9,934 nt of DNA from an uncultured Oscillospiraceae bacterium (GTDB lineage: Bacteria; Bacillota; Clostridia; Oscillospirales; Acutalibacteraceae). The translations under genes were made by a program, and so were the position numbers. The stretch spans positions 1 through 9,934 of the forward strand of contig CABUAS010000069.1 in the NCBI GenBank assembly GCA_902489595.1. Direction: 5' to 3'. Positions 1-5,915 of this stretch are shown one piece after another. The notes beneath the pieces were generated by a model. It was not told the DNA's origin, searched no databases, and was given only the letters and a program-made list of their open reading frames with translations. The number at the start of each line of letters is the position of its first letter. Position 1 is the stretch's first letter.

Positions 1-592
1 CAAGCCACTCTACTGCGGAAATATCGAGATGGTTTGTAGGCTCGTCAAGAAGAAGCAAATCAGCTTTTGAAAGGAGCAGTTTTGCAAGAATTAATTTTGA
101 TTTCTGACCGCCTGAAAGTTTTGAAGTGCTCATATCAAATTCAGACTCGGTAAAACCGAGACCGATAAGGCTTGAACGTGTAAGGCTTTTATAAGTCAGA
201 CCGCCCATAGACTGAAACTGATTTGTGAGTAAATCCTGCTTTGCGATTAAATCATCGGTAGGATTTACGGTAAGTTCGTTTGCAATTTCGTCAAGTTCTT
301 TTTCCATTTCAATCAAATCACTGAAAACGGAAATGAGTTCATTATAAACGGTTCTGTTTTCCGAGCAGGAGTGCTGTGCCATATAGCCGACTTTAACATT
401 TTTGCCGATGAAACAGCCGCCGCTGTCGGGCAAATACTCGCCTGTAATAATTTTAAAAAGAGATGTTTTGCCGACACCGTTTGCACCGACAAAGCCGACC
501 CTGTCCTTTTCAAAAACATCAAAGGAAACATCGGAAAAAAGCATATTTTCTCCGAAAGACAATGTTAAGTTTTGTATGGATACTGCTGACAT
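1..592 (-). CDS. ABC-F family ATPase, 5' part (runs off the left edge)
   Basis: Reading from ATG at 592, 197 codons are open to the window edge. The first nucleotide-binding domain is present: Walker A GANGVGKT at residues 36-43, Q-loop around YMAQ (70-73), signature LSGGQ (159-163), and Walker B LLLLDEP followed by TNHLD (179-190). There are no membrane segments. The absence of a permease domain together with the DEPTNHLD form is typical of ABC-F proteins, which carry two ATPase domains and act on the ribosome as translation factors or antibiotic-resistance proteins rather than as transporters. The second domain and the linker should lie to the left of the window. The start is supported by GAAAGGA about 10 bases upstream (near 605-614). 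The gene is divergent from manA. I cannot assign a subfamily (YdiF, Uup, EttA or resistance type) from this half. Confidence 0.93.
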   Translation of the reverse strand, partial: MSAVSIQNLTLSFGENMLFSDVSFDVFEKDRVGFVGANGVGKTSLFKIITGEYLPDSGGCFIGKNVKVGYMAQHSCSENRTVYNELISVFSDLIEMEKELDEIANELTVNPTDDLIAKQDLLTNQFQSMGGLTYKSLTRSSLIGLGFTESEFDMSTSKLSGGQKSKLILAKLLLSKADLLLLDEPTNHLDISAVEWL

Positions 593-636
593 AATCGAAA
601 TTGTTTCCTTTCAATGAGTTTATATTATGGCGATTA

Positions 637-664
637 CGGGAGGGCGCGGAGACCCTCCCCTACG
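637..664. repeat. GTAGGGG-type intergenic palindrome, copy 1
   Basis: The arms GGGAGGG (638-644) and CCCTCCC (653-659) pair over an 8-base loop and are followed by CCCTACG. On the minus strand the element begins CGTAGGGG. It lies in the predicted 5' leader of the ABC-F transcript and has no U-tract on either side, so it does not look like a terminator here. Related copies lie at 2013-2044 and 8180-8207. It is GC-rich against an A/T-rich intergenic background. Confidence 0.75.
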
Positions 665-686
665 AATAGTTTAAAAAGCAACATAT

Positions 687-715
687 ATTTTACACTATTA
701 AGGCTTGAATGTGAA
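687..715 (-). promoter_or_regulatory. Predicted sigma-A promoter for the ABC-F gene
   Basis: On the minus strand, TTCACA (715-710, 5 of 6 to TTGACA) is separated by 17 bases from TAAAAT (692-687, 5 of 6 to TATAAT). The predicted transcript would start near 680 and have a leader of about 88 bases containing the GC-rich palindrome at 637-664. It overlaps the manA -35 element on the other strand. Prediction from hexamers only. Confidence 0.5.
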
Positions 716-733
716 GAGGAAATTTGATATTAT
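705..733 (+). promoter_or_regulatory. Predicted sigma-A promoter for manA
   Basis: TTGAAT (705-710) is separated by 17 bases from TATTAT (728-733). The -10 matches consensus at 5 of 6 positions and the -35 at 4 of 6. The expected start is near 740, giving a short leader of about 27 bases that contains the manA ribosome-binding site AAAAGGA (751-757). The -35 shares base 710 with the -35 of the divergent ABC-F promoter, so polymerase binding at the two may be mutually exclusive. Confidence 0.5.
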
Positions 734-766
734 ATTAGCAGTTTTTCGAAAAAAGGACAAATAATT

Positions 767-1720
767 ATGGAAATTTTGAAATTAAAGCCTGTATTTAAAG
801 ACTATATATGGGGCGGAACACGCCTTAAAGACGATTTCGGTTTTGAAAGCGACCTTGACAAACTTGCAGAAGGCTGGATGCTTGCCTGCCACAAAGACGG
901 CAAAAGCGTTATTGAAAACGGCGAATACGCAGGCAAAACACTTGAAAATATAATAGATGAAATCGGAGCAGTAAAAGTTATCGGTACGAAATCCGAAAAA
1001 TTTCCGTATTTCCCTGTTTTGATTAAATTGATTGATGCAAAGGATAATCTTTCAATTCAGGTGCACCCTGACAACGAATATGCTCAAAAAGTTGAACACG
1101 AATTCGGCAAAACGGAAATATGGTATGTGCTTGACGCCGAGCCCGACGCAACGCTTATTTACGGCTTTAAAGAAAAAATTTCTGCCGATGAATTTAAAAA
1201 TGCCATAGAAAACAACACGCTTTTGGATGTGCTTAATGTTGTTAATGTAAAAAAAGGTGATTTATTCTTTATTGAGGCAGGCACGGTGCACGCAATCGGG
1301 AAAGGCACGCTTATTGCCGAAATTCAGCAGAACAGCAATTCCACATACCGTGTTTACGATTACGGCAGAGTAGGAGCTGACGGCAAGCCGAGAGAACTGC
1401 ACATTAAAAAAGCAGTTGACGTATCAAAAACGGAGCCTGCAAAATATGAAATCAAACCCTTTGGCGAAGAAATTAAAATTGACGGCGGCACAAGTCAGAT
1501 TTTAACCGAATGTGATTTATTTACCGTAACAAAATATAATGTGAACAGTGAAATTACACTTTTTGCGGATGAAAGAAGCTTTAACCACATTCTTGTTACA
1601 AACGGCAGCGGCAAAATAAACTATACTGAGTTTAAAAAAGGTGACAGTTTCTATATTCCTGCCTCTTTCGGTGAATATAAAATTGCAGGCAATGCCGAAA
1701 TTCTTGTAACAAAAATTTAA
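767..1720 (+). CDS. manA: Mannose-6-phosphate isomerase, class I
   Basis: This 317-residue protein is a cytoplasmic zinc enzyme that interconverts mannose 6-phosphate and fructose 6-phosphate, linking mannose use and mannose-containing polymer synthesis to glycolysis. The type I cupin motifs are clear: QVHPDN at 98-103 (ligands Q98 and H100), KTEIWYVL at 115-122 (ligand E117), AGTVHAIGKG at 171-180 (ligand H175), and EIQQNS plus TYRVYDYGR at 185-201, which carry the catalytic arginine. The length matches the short form found in Firmicutes (about 315), not the roughly 390-residue enterobacterial form. The start has AAAAGGA 9 bases upstream. The gene seems to be transcribed alone: it has its own promoter and a strong terminator 27 bases after the stop. 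The assignment is secure at family level; some relatives are annotated only as class I phosphomannose isomerase-like. Confidence 0.93.
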   Translation: MEILKLKPVFKDYIWGGTRLKDDFGFESDLDKLAEGWMLACHKDGKSVIENGEYAGKTLENIIDEIGAVKVIGTKSEKFPYFPVLIKLIDAKDNLSIQVHPDNEYAQKVEHEFGKTEIWYVLDAEPDATLIYGFKEKISADEFKNAIENNTLLDVLNVVNVKKGDLFFIEAGTVHAIGKGTLIAEIQQNSNSTYRVYDYGRVGADGKPRELHIKKAVDVSKTEPAKYEIKPFGEEIKIDGGTSQILTECDLFTVTKYNVNSEITLFADERSFNHILVTNGSGKINYTEFKKGDSFYIPASFGEYKIAGNAEILVTKI

Positions 1721-1747
1721 TAAAAATTAAATTCAATGAATAAAAGC

Positions 1748-1781
1748 CGTTAGTATGCACAAAATACTAACGACTTTTTTT
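1748..1781 (+). terminator. Rho-independent terminator of manA
   Basis: A perfect 9-bp stem, CGTTAGTAT (1748-1756) with ATACTAACG (1764-1772), has a 7-base loop and is followed after AC by seven T (1775-1781). It separates manA from the DUF378 gene. Confidence 0.9.
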
Positions 1782-1801
1782 GATATGGAGATGAGAATTT
1801 T

Positions 1802-2011
1802 ATGAAAGTTATAAATACCATTGCTTTAATTCTTAACATTATCGGCGGAATCAACTGGGGTCTTATCGGTCTTTTCAAATTTGACCTTGTTGCATGGATA
1901 TGCGGCGGTCAGGACGCTGTTTTTGCAAGAATTATTTACAGCATTGTAGGTCTTGCGGCAATCTGGTGTATCAGCTTACTGTTTACAAGACGAGGTATGT
2001 TGGAAGAATAA
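1802..2011 (+). CDS. DUF378 family small membrane protein
   Basis: A 69-residue integral membrane protein with two hydrophobic helices (about 5-25 and 42-61). The helix 1 signature NIIGGINWGLIGLF followed by FDLVAWI, and RIIYSIVGLAAIW in helix 2, are the hallmarks of the DUF378 family (PF04070), which has no assigned function. The length matches the family. The start is preceded by GGAG (1787-1790), 11 bases away, slightly long. It lies after the manA terminator, so it probably has its own weak or unrecognised promoter in the short gap, or is read from manA read-through. It converges on sigE. Confidence 0.88.
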   Translation: MKVINTIALILNIIGGINWGLIGLFKFDLVAWICGGQDAVFARIIYSIVGLAAIWCISLLFTRRGMLEE

Positions 2012-2012
2012 G

Positions 2013-2044
2013 GACAAAGGGTCGATGAGGGCATCGACCCCTAC
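2013..2044. repeat. GTAGGGG-type intergenic palindrome, copy 2
   Basis: A 9-bp stem, GGGTCGATG (2019-2027) with CATCGACCC (2032-2040), has a 4-base loop AGGG and is followed by CTAC. On the minus strand it reads GTAGGGG at 2044-2038. The outer GTAGGG is shared with copies 1 and 3, but the stem sequence differs while pairing is kept. It sits between the converging DUF378 and sigE genes and could serve as a weak bidirectional terminator, although no U-tract follows it. Confidence 0.7.
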
Positions 2045-2053
2045 AAATTTAGC

Positions 2054-2071
2054 GGCAATTTAAGAATTGCC
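2054..2071 (-). terminator. Probable weak terminator hairpin after sigE
   Basis: Just beyond the sigE stop (2075), GGCAATT and AATTGCC form a 7-bp stem with a 4-base loop. On the minus strand it is followed by GCTAAATTT, a poor U-tract. It probably works together with the adjacent palindrome at 2019-2040. The hairpin is certain; termination is inferred from its position between converging genes. Confidence 0.5.
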
Positions 2072-2074
2072 CGT

Positions 2075-2776
2075 TTACATATTTGCATATGCGTTTTGCA
2101 TTTCGGTTCGGATTTTATCAAGAATTTTCTTTTCAAGGCGTGAAATATAACTTTGCGATATGCCCATCAAATCGGCAAGCTGTTTTTGTGTATGTTCTTT
2201 TTCACCGAGAATTCCGAAGCGTTTTTTCATAAGCTCCTGCTCTTTTTCAGGTAATGTGAGAACAATTTTTAAAAGCAATTTTTTCTCATCATTATACTCT
2301 ATATCATTTGAAATTTCATCAGGTTCACTGCCGAGAACATCACTCAGTGTAAGTTCATTACCGTCCCAGTCAATACTGAGCGGCTCATCAAAACTGAGTT
2401 CTATTTTTGAGTTATTAACCTTTCTGAGATGCATTAAAATTTCGTTTTCAATGCACCTTGATGCATAAGTGGCGAGTTTGATATTCTTTTCGGGATTAAA
2501 CGTTTTAACGGCTTTCATAAGTCCGATTGTGCCGATTGAAACCAAATCCTCGGTTGAGGTTGCACAGCCGTCAAACTTCTTGGCAATATAGACCACAAGA
2601 CGCAGATTGTGCGTTATAAGCAGTTCCCTGTGCGTATCGTCACCTGCACGAAGCTCTGCCATAACAGTTTCCTCCTCCTCTTTTGTAAGCGGCGGCGGAA
2701 GTGTTTCGGGTCCGTTTATATAATGGCATTCTTTTCTAAACAGCTTTAAGAAAAAAATTTTTATTTTTTCTAACAT
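2075..2776 (-). CDS. sigE: Sporulation sigma factor SigE (pro-sigma-E)
   Basis: A 233-residue sigma-70 family protein closely matching sigma-E, the first mother-cell sigma factor in endospore formation. Region 2 is seen at 57-118 (NLRLVVYIAKKF, DLVSIGTIGLMKAVKTFN, LATYASRCIENEILM). The diagnostic FDEPL and IDWDGNEL lie at 129-141, and the region 4 helix-turn-helix TQKQLADLMGISQSYISRLE at 196-215. The hydrophobic, basic N-terminus (1-17) followed by HYINGPETLPPPL is the membrane-binding pro-sequence. By comparison with B. subtilis, cleavage is expected at H18/Y19, giving a pro-peptide somewhat shorter than the Bacillus one (27). I chose ATG 2776 because AAGGTGA lies 5 bases upstream. A GTG at 2785 would lie inside that site. 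It is directly downstream of spoIIGA. No sigG follows, unlike in Bacillus. Confidence 0.96.
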   Translation of the reverse strand: MLEKIKIFFLKLFRKECHYINGPETLPPPLTKEEEETVMAELRAGDDTHRELLITHNLRLVVYIAKKFDGCATSTEDLVSIGTIGLMKAVKTFNPEKNIKLATYASRCIENEILMHLRKVNNSKIELSFDEPLSIDWDGNELTLSDVLGSEPDEISNDIEYNDEKKLLLKIVLTLPEKEQELMKKRFGILGEKEHTQKQLADLMGISQSYISRLEKKILDKIRTEMQNAYANM

Positions 2777-2781
2777 ATGTA

Positions 2782-2789
2782 TCACCTTT
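2782..2789 (-). promoter_or_regulatory. Ribosome-binding site deciding the sigE start
   Basis: AAAGGTGA on the minus strand contains the spoIIGA stop codon (TGA, 2784-2782) and lies 5 bases before ATG 2776. It rules out the in-frame GTG at 2785 as the start and implies coupling of sigE translation to spoIIGA. Confidence 0.8.
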
Positions 2790-3579
2790 CATTTAAGATT
2801 TTAGGATTTATAATTCCTCTGTACTCCCCTTTCTTCAGATTATCATTAAGAGCTACATAAACATTGTTCAGTTTTGTCTCTCCTCTGCTTGTTATAATCA
2901 GAGTTTCATCAGGTTTAAAGGCATTCAGCACACCTTCGCCTGCGATAGTTGAATAAGGCACAAGTCGTTCTGTTTCAATATCGTCAAAAAGGCTTTTATC
3001 CGCAATTATGACAGGAGCATTTGAAAAAGGCTCTTTCAGATTATTTCCGCTGTCGGCAAATGCAAAAAATCTGTATTCCCTGCCGTTTTTTGAAACTACA
3101 GCCTGATAAAGCTCTTTTTCAGCGATTTTGTTATTATAAATTCTGATGATTATTACCGAAAACAAATACGCAAAAAGCGCAGAAAACAAAAGCAATTTAG
3201 CCGAAATATTGAAGTAAACAGTGCTGTTGTTTATTACAACACCTTTGGGCTTGAATATCATCCACATACCGATAATTATGCCGACAAACATAAGATTTGC
3301 AAAGTAAAAAATAAGCACTTCTTTAAAATAATTTTTAAAGCCTTTTAATTTAAATGACGCCAGAACAATTAAACAGCCAACGACAAATTTACCGAGTATT
3401 GACACAAGAAAACTTAAATCGTCGGCAAGAATTACAAGTGAATACAAGCCGCCGAGCAGTGAGCCGAGCACAATACGCCACAGCTTATCGTCGCTTTTCG
3501 AAAGCTTTGCAGTGAGCTGCAAAAGAAAAAAAGTTATGAAGAAATTTACTATAAAAAGCACATCAACATAAATAACCAA
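2782..3579 (-). CDS. spoIIGA: Sigma-E processing peptidase SpoIIGA
   Basis: A 265-residue membrane protease that cleaves pro-SigE in the mother cell after a forespore signal. The N-terminal half has five hydrophobic segments (about 2-24, 36-53, 57-76, 88-109, 126-147). The C-terminal half is the soluble aspartic-protease-like domain with the catalytic motif FADSGNNL (D176), matching DSGN in B. subtilis SpoIIGA. A further conserved piece, LVPYSTIAGEG, follows. I chose the TTG at 3579 because it gives the N-terminus MVIYVDV, like MKIYLDV in Bacillus, and GGGAG lies 8 bases upstream. A TTG at 3594 would also be open but lacks a site and adds five non-homologous residues. It pairs with sigE downstream (5-base gap to its ATG). 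The start overlaps a terminator of the upstream operon. Confidence 0.94.
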   Translation of the reverse strand: MVIYVDVLFIVNFFITFFLLQLTAKLSKSDDKLWRIVLGSLLGGLYSLVILADDLSFLVSILGKFVVGCLIVLASFKLKGFKNYFKEVLIFYFANLMFVGIIIGMWMIFKPKGVVINNSTVYFNISAKLLLFSALFAYLFSVIIIRIYNNKIAEKELYQAVVSKNGREYRFFAFADSGNNLKEPFSNAPVIIADKSLFDDIETERLVPYSTIAGEGVLNAFKPDETLIITSRGETKLNNVYVALNDNLKKGEYRGIINPKILNER

Positions 3580-3621
3580 AAAAACAACTCCCAAGACCTA
3601 TTATATATAGCCTTGGGAGTT
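3578..3621 (-). terminator. Terminator of the peptidase-to-cyclophilin operon, overlapping the spoIIGA start
   Basis: On the minus strand AACTCCCAAG (3621-3612) pairs with CTTGGGAGTT (3595-3586) in a 10-bp stem. The 16-base loop can add a CTAT/ATAG pairing. The stem is followed by G and seven T (3584-3578). The last two T are the first bases of the spoIIGA TTG codon, and the 3' arm contains the spoIIGA ribosome-binding GGGAG. It starts 35 bases after the cyclophilin stop and is the only good terminator for that operon. Confidence 0.82.
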
Positions 3622-3633
3622 AATTTTGTCAGA
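3600..3633 (-). promoter_or_regulatory. Predicted spoIIG promoter with a Spo0A-box-like element
   Basis: On the minus strand, CTGACA (3632-3627, 5 of 6 to TTGACA) is followed 21 bases later by a perfect TATAAT (3605-3600) inside the terminator loop. A poorer TATATA (3609-3604) is at 17 bases. On the plus strand, TTTGTCAGA (3625-3633) differs at one position from the Spo0A box TTTGTCRAA and overlaps the -35. The B. subtilis spoIIG promoter is known for near-consensus hexamers spaced 22 bases apart and a 0A box covering the -35, so this is a plausible equivalent. The predicted start near 3593 gives a leader of only about 14 bases. Confidence 0.6.
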
Positions 3634-3655
3634 TTTTATATTTGAAATAAATATA

Positions 3656-4216
3656 TTAATCCTTAATTTCGATTGTTTCGATTACAACATCGTAAACAGG
3701 TTTATCTGACATGCCAGTTTTAGTTGAAGCAATATCTTCAAGAACATCTGCACCGTCTGTAAGCATACCGAAAACGGTGTGATGAAAATCAAGCCACGGT
3801 GTGCCGCCGACTTCCTTATACTTATCAATAACCTCCTGTGGGAAGCCGTTATCCTTCAGTCCCTCCATCTGTGCAAGAAGACTGTCGGGCACTGTTTTAG
3901 CCTGAACAATAAAAAATTGACTGCCGTTTGTGTTCGGACCTGAATTAGCCATGGAAAGTGCACCGTAATAATTGCGTGCGTCAAGCGTAAATTCATCCTC
4001 AAAGCTTTTGCCCCAGATAGACTCACCGCCCATACCTGTACCCGTAGGGTCACCGCCCTGAATCATAAAATCTTTGATTACACGGTGGAAAATAAGACCG
4101 TCATAATAACCGTTTTTTGCGTGCGTTGTAAAGTTTTCAACTGCTTTCGGCGCTGCCGACTCGTTCAGTTCAAAGGTCATATCGCCTTTATTTGTTTTAA
4201 TTACTGCAATACTCAT
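3656..4216 (-). CDS. Cyclophilin-type peptidyl-prolyl cis-trans isomerase
   Basis: A 186-residue PpiB-like cyclophilin that speeds proline isomerisation during protein folding. The core motifs are complete: FHRVIKDFMIQGGDPTGTG (43-61) with catalytic R45, and SMANSGPNTNGSQFFI (88-103). The third conserved block is HHTVFGMLTDG (145-155). It has no signal peptide or lipobox, so it should be cytoplasmic. An insert around 108-142 (VPDSLLAQMEG to TPWLDF) makes it longer than B. subtilis PpiB (about 143) and is common in clostridial relatives. AGGGTG (4230-4225) lies 8 bases upstream, and the ATG overlaps the upstream hydrolase stop as ATGA, so the two are probably translationally coupled. It is the last gene of the operon, followed by the terminator at 3578-3621. 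Confidence 0.94.
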   Translation of the reverse strand: MSIAVIKTNKGDMTFELNESAAPKAVENFTTHAKNGYYDGLIFHRVIKDFMIQGGDPTGTGMGGESIWGKSFEDEFTLDARNYYGALSMANSGPNTNGSQFFIVQAKTVPDSLLAQMEGLKDNGFPQEVIDKYKEVGGTPWLDFHHTVFGMLTDGADVLEDIASTKTGMSDKPVYDVVIETIEIKD

Positions 4217-5913
4217 TGGTATTTCACCCTTTCATTTACTTCTTTTAGTTTATCAACATCAATTTTTATTACCTCACGGTCATAAGTCATAATGCCGTTA
4301 AGCTCGTCCTCAACATCTGTTACCTGCGTATAAACGGTTGCTGAAAGTCCCGTTTTTATCTGAGGAATAATTGTGTTGTTAAAGCACTTGAGATAAGCCT
4401 TTGTAAGTGCCTCTTTGGAATTATATATCTTATAACCGAACATTTTGTCATTAAAGGTGTGTCCCTTAATTCTTTGGGAATAACCGCCGAATTCAGACAA
4501 AACATAAGGCTTATTCCCTGTTTTTACCTTAATCGGTGTAAAATAGATATGTTTGGATATAACATCTGTATGTCCGTTATCGTGCCAGCCCGATGTGCTG
4601 TCAATCACTCTTGTGGTATCCATACTTCTGATTAAGTCATAAGCAATCTTTGAATCGAACTGACCCCAGCCCTCGTTGAAAGGCACCCACATTGCAATGC
4701 ATGGGCAGTTGTAAAGATAATCAATCATATCGGTAAGCTCTTCATAATAAAGGTCACGGCATTCCTTATCGGTTCTCGCAAAGGTTTTATACTTCGTATC
4801 ATCAAGCGTAATGCCGATAAACGGAATTGCAGATACTTCAAGACCGTATTTGCCGCCGCCGTTAATCATATCCTGCCAAACAAGAATACCGTTTATATCA
4901 CAGTAATGATACCACAAAAGCGGCTCGATTTTGATATGCTTGCGAAGCATATTAAAGCCCATTTTTTTAACGGTTTCAACATCATATTTCATAGCCTCAT
5001 TGCTCGGAGGCGTTAAAAATCCGTCGGGATAATAGCCCTGGTCAAGCATACCGTTATGAAAATACGGTTTATTGTTGAGAGCAAGGCGCAAAATGCCGTC
5101 TTTATCCTTCATAACAGAGAATTTACGCATACCGAAATAAGACTTTATACGCTCGCCGCAGGCAGAAAATACAACGTTATAAAGGAATGGGCTTTCAGGC
5201 GACCATTCCTTGAAGTCGGGAATTTTTATTCTTTTCTCAGTTGTTTCGGCAATCAAATCCTCGCCGTCATAAATGCTTGTAAGAACATTATCAGTACCGA
5301 AAAATTCAAAAGAAACAGTGCTGTTATCGTAATCAGGTGTAATTTTAACCTTTTCAAGAAATTCCTTTGGCGTGCTTTCAAGCCAGACAGTCTGCCAGAT
5401 ACCGCTCTGCGGACTGTACCATATACCGCCGCGGCTGAATTTCTGCTTGCCTCTTGAAAATTCTTTAGTATCGGAAAAATCCTGAACAGTTACATTAAGA
5501 ACATTGTCGTTATCCTTAATATAATCGGTAAGTTCAAAAGTAAACGGCGTATAACCACCCTTATGAACGCCGAGTTTAGTTCCGTTAAGATAAACGGTTG
5601 CAATCTGATCTACTGCGCCGAAATGAATAAACACTCTGCCCTTATTAAAGTTTTCAGGCAAATCAAAATGCTTTTCATAATGCAGATATTCATCAGGCTT
5701 CAGCACCCTTTCCACACCGCTGAGCGGCGTTTCGGGTGAAAACGGCACAACAATATCCGTGCCGAAAGATGACGGCAGACCGTAGCTTTTTGAAAATTCG
5801 CATTTCCACATTCCGTTTAAATTCAGATAACTATCACGCACGAACTGCGGACGGGGGTATTCGCCGAGCGGACACTCCCTGTTTAAATTTTTACCCCATT
5901 TTGTAAGAAGCAT
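4213..5913 (-). CDS. Glycoside hydrolase family 2 protein (beta-galactosidase/glucuronidase-like)
   Basis: A 566-residue retaining beta-glycosidase. Domains in order: a jelly-roll sugar-binding domain (about 25-180, ending GGIWYSPQSGIWQTVWLE), an immunoglobulin-like domain (about 185-265), and a TIM barrel (about 280-560). The acid/base is E414 in WVPFNEGWGQFD and the nucleophile is E474 in LSEFGGY. The KHIKIEP segment at 325-331 and LVWQDM at 344-349 are typical of the family. There is no signal peptide, so it acts in the cytoplasm on imported sugars. The start ATG 5913 has GAGGA 9 bases upstream. A GTG at 5919 sits too close to that site. The gene starts 2 bases after the ABC exporter stop and overlaps the cyclophilin by 4 bases. 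At 566 residues it is far smaller than LacZ-type enzymes. The substrate cannot be told from sequence. A hydrolase in an export operon is unexpected. Confidence 0.9.
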   Translation of the reverse strand: MLLTKWGKNLNRECPLGEYPRPQFVRDSYLNLNGMWKCEFSKSYGLPSSFGTDIVVPFSPETPLSGVERVLKPDEYLHYEKHFDLPENFNKGRVFIHFGAVDQIATVYLNGTKLGVHKGGYTPFTFELTDYIKDNDNVLNVTVQDFSDTKEFSRGKQKFSRGGIWYSPQSGIWQTVWLESTPKEFLEKVKITPDYDNSTVSFEFFGTDNVLTSIYDGEDLIAETTEKRIKIPDFKEWSPESPFLYNVVFSACGERIKSYFGMRKFSVMKDKDGILRLALNNKPYFHNGMLDQGYYPDGFLTPPSNEAMKYDVETVKKMGFNMLRKHIKIEPLLWYHYCDINGILVWQDMINGGGKYGLEVSAIPFIGITLDDTKYKTFARTDKECRDLYYEELTDMIDYLYNCPCIAMWVPFNEGWGQFDSKIAYDLIRSMDTTRVIDSTSGWHDNGHTDVISKHIYFTPIKVKTGNKPYVLSEFGGYSQRIKGHTFNDKMFGYKIYNSKEALTKAYLKCFNNTIIPQIKTGLSATVYTQVTDVEDELNGIMTYDREVIKIDVDKLKEVNERVKYQ

Positions 5914-5915
5914 AA

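Noticed and set aside
1721..1801. Riboswitch or attenuator before the DUF378 gene
   Set aside because: The only structure is a simple 9-bp stem with a T tract, fully explained as the manA terminator; there is no alternative pairing that I can see.
2160..2468. 102-codon open frame on the plus strand inside sigE
   Set aside because: Serine/phenylalanine-rich translation antisense to conserved sigma factor regions; no independent support.
2783..2785. GTG start for sigE giving an N-terminal MIH extension
   Set aside because: It lies inside the ribosome-binding site AAGGTGA, which is correctly spaced for ATG 2776.
5056..5457. 133-codon open frame on the plus strand inside the glycosidase gene
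   Set aside because: It is antisense to a gene with complete family 2 motifs, has no recognisable domain and no placed ribosome site; it is a shadow frame.
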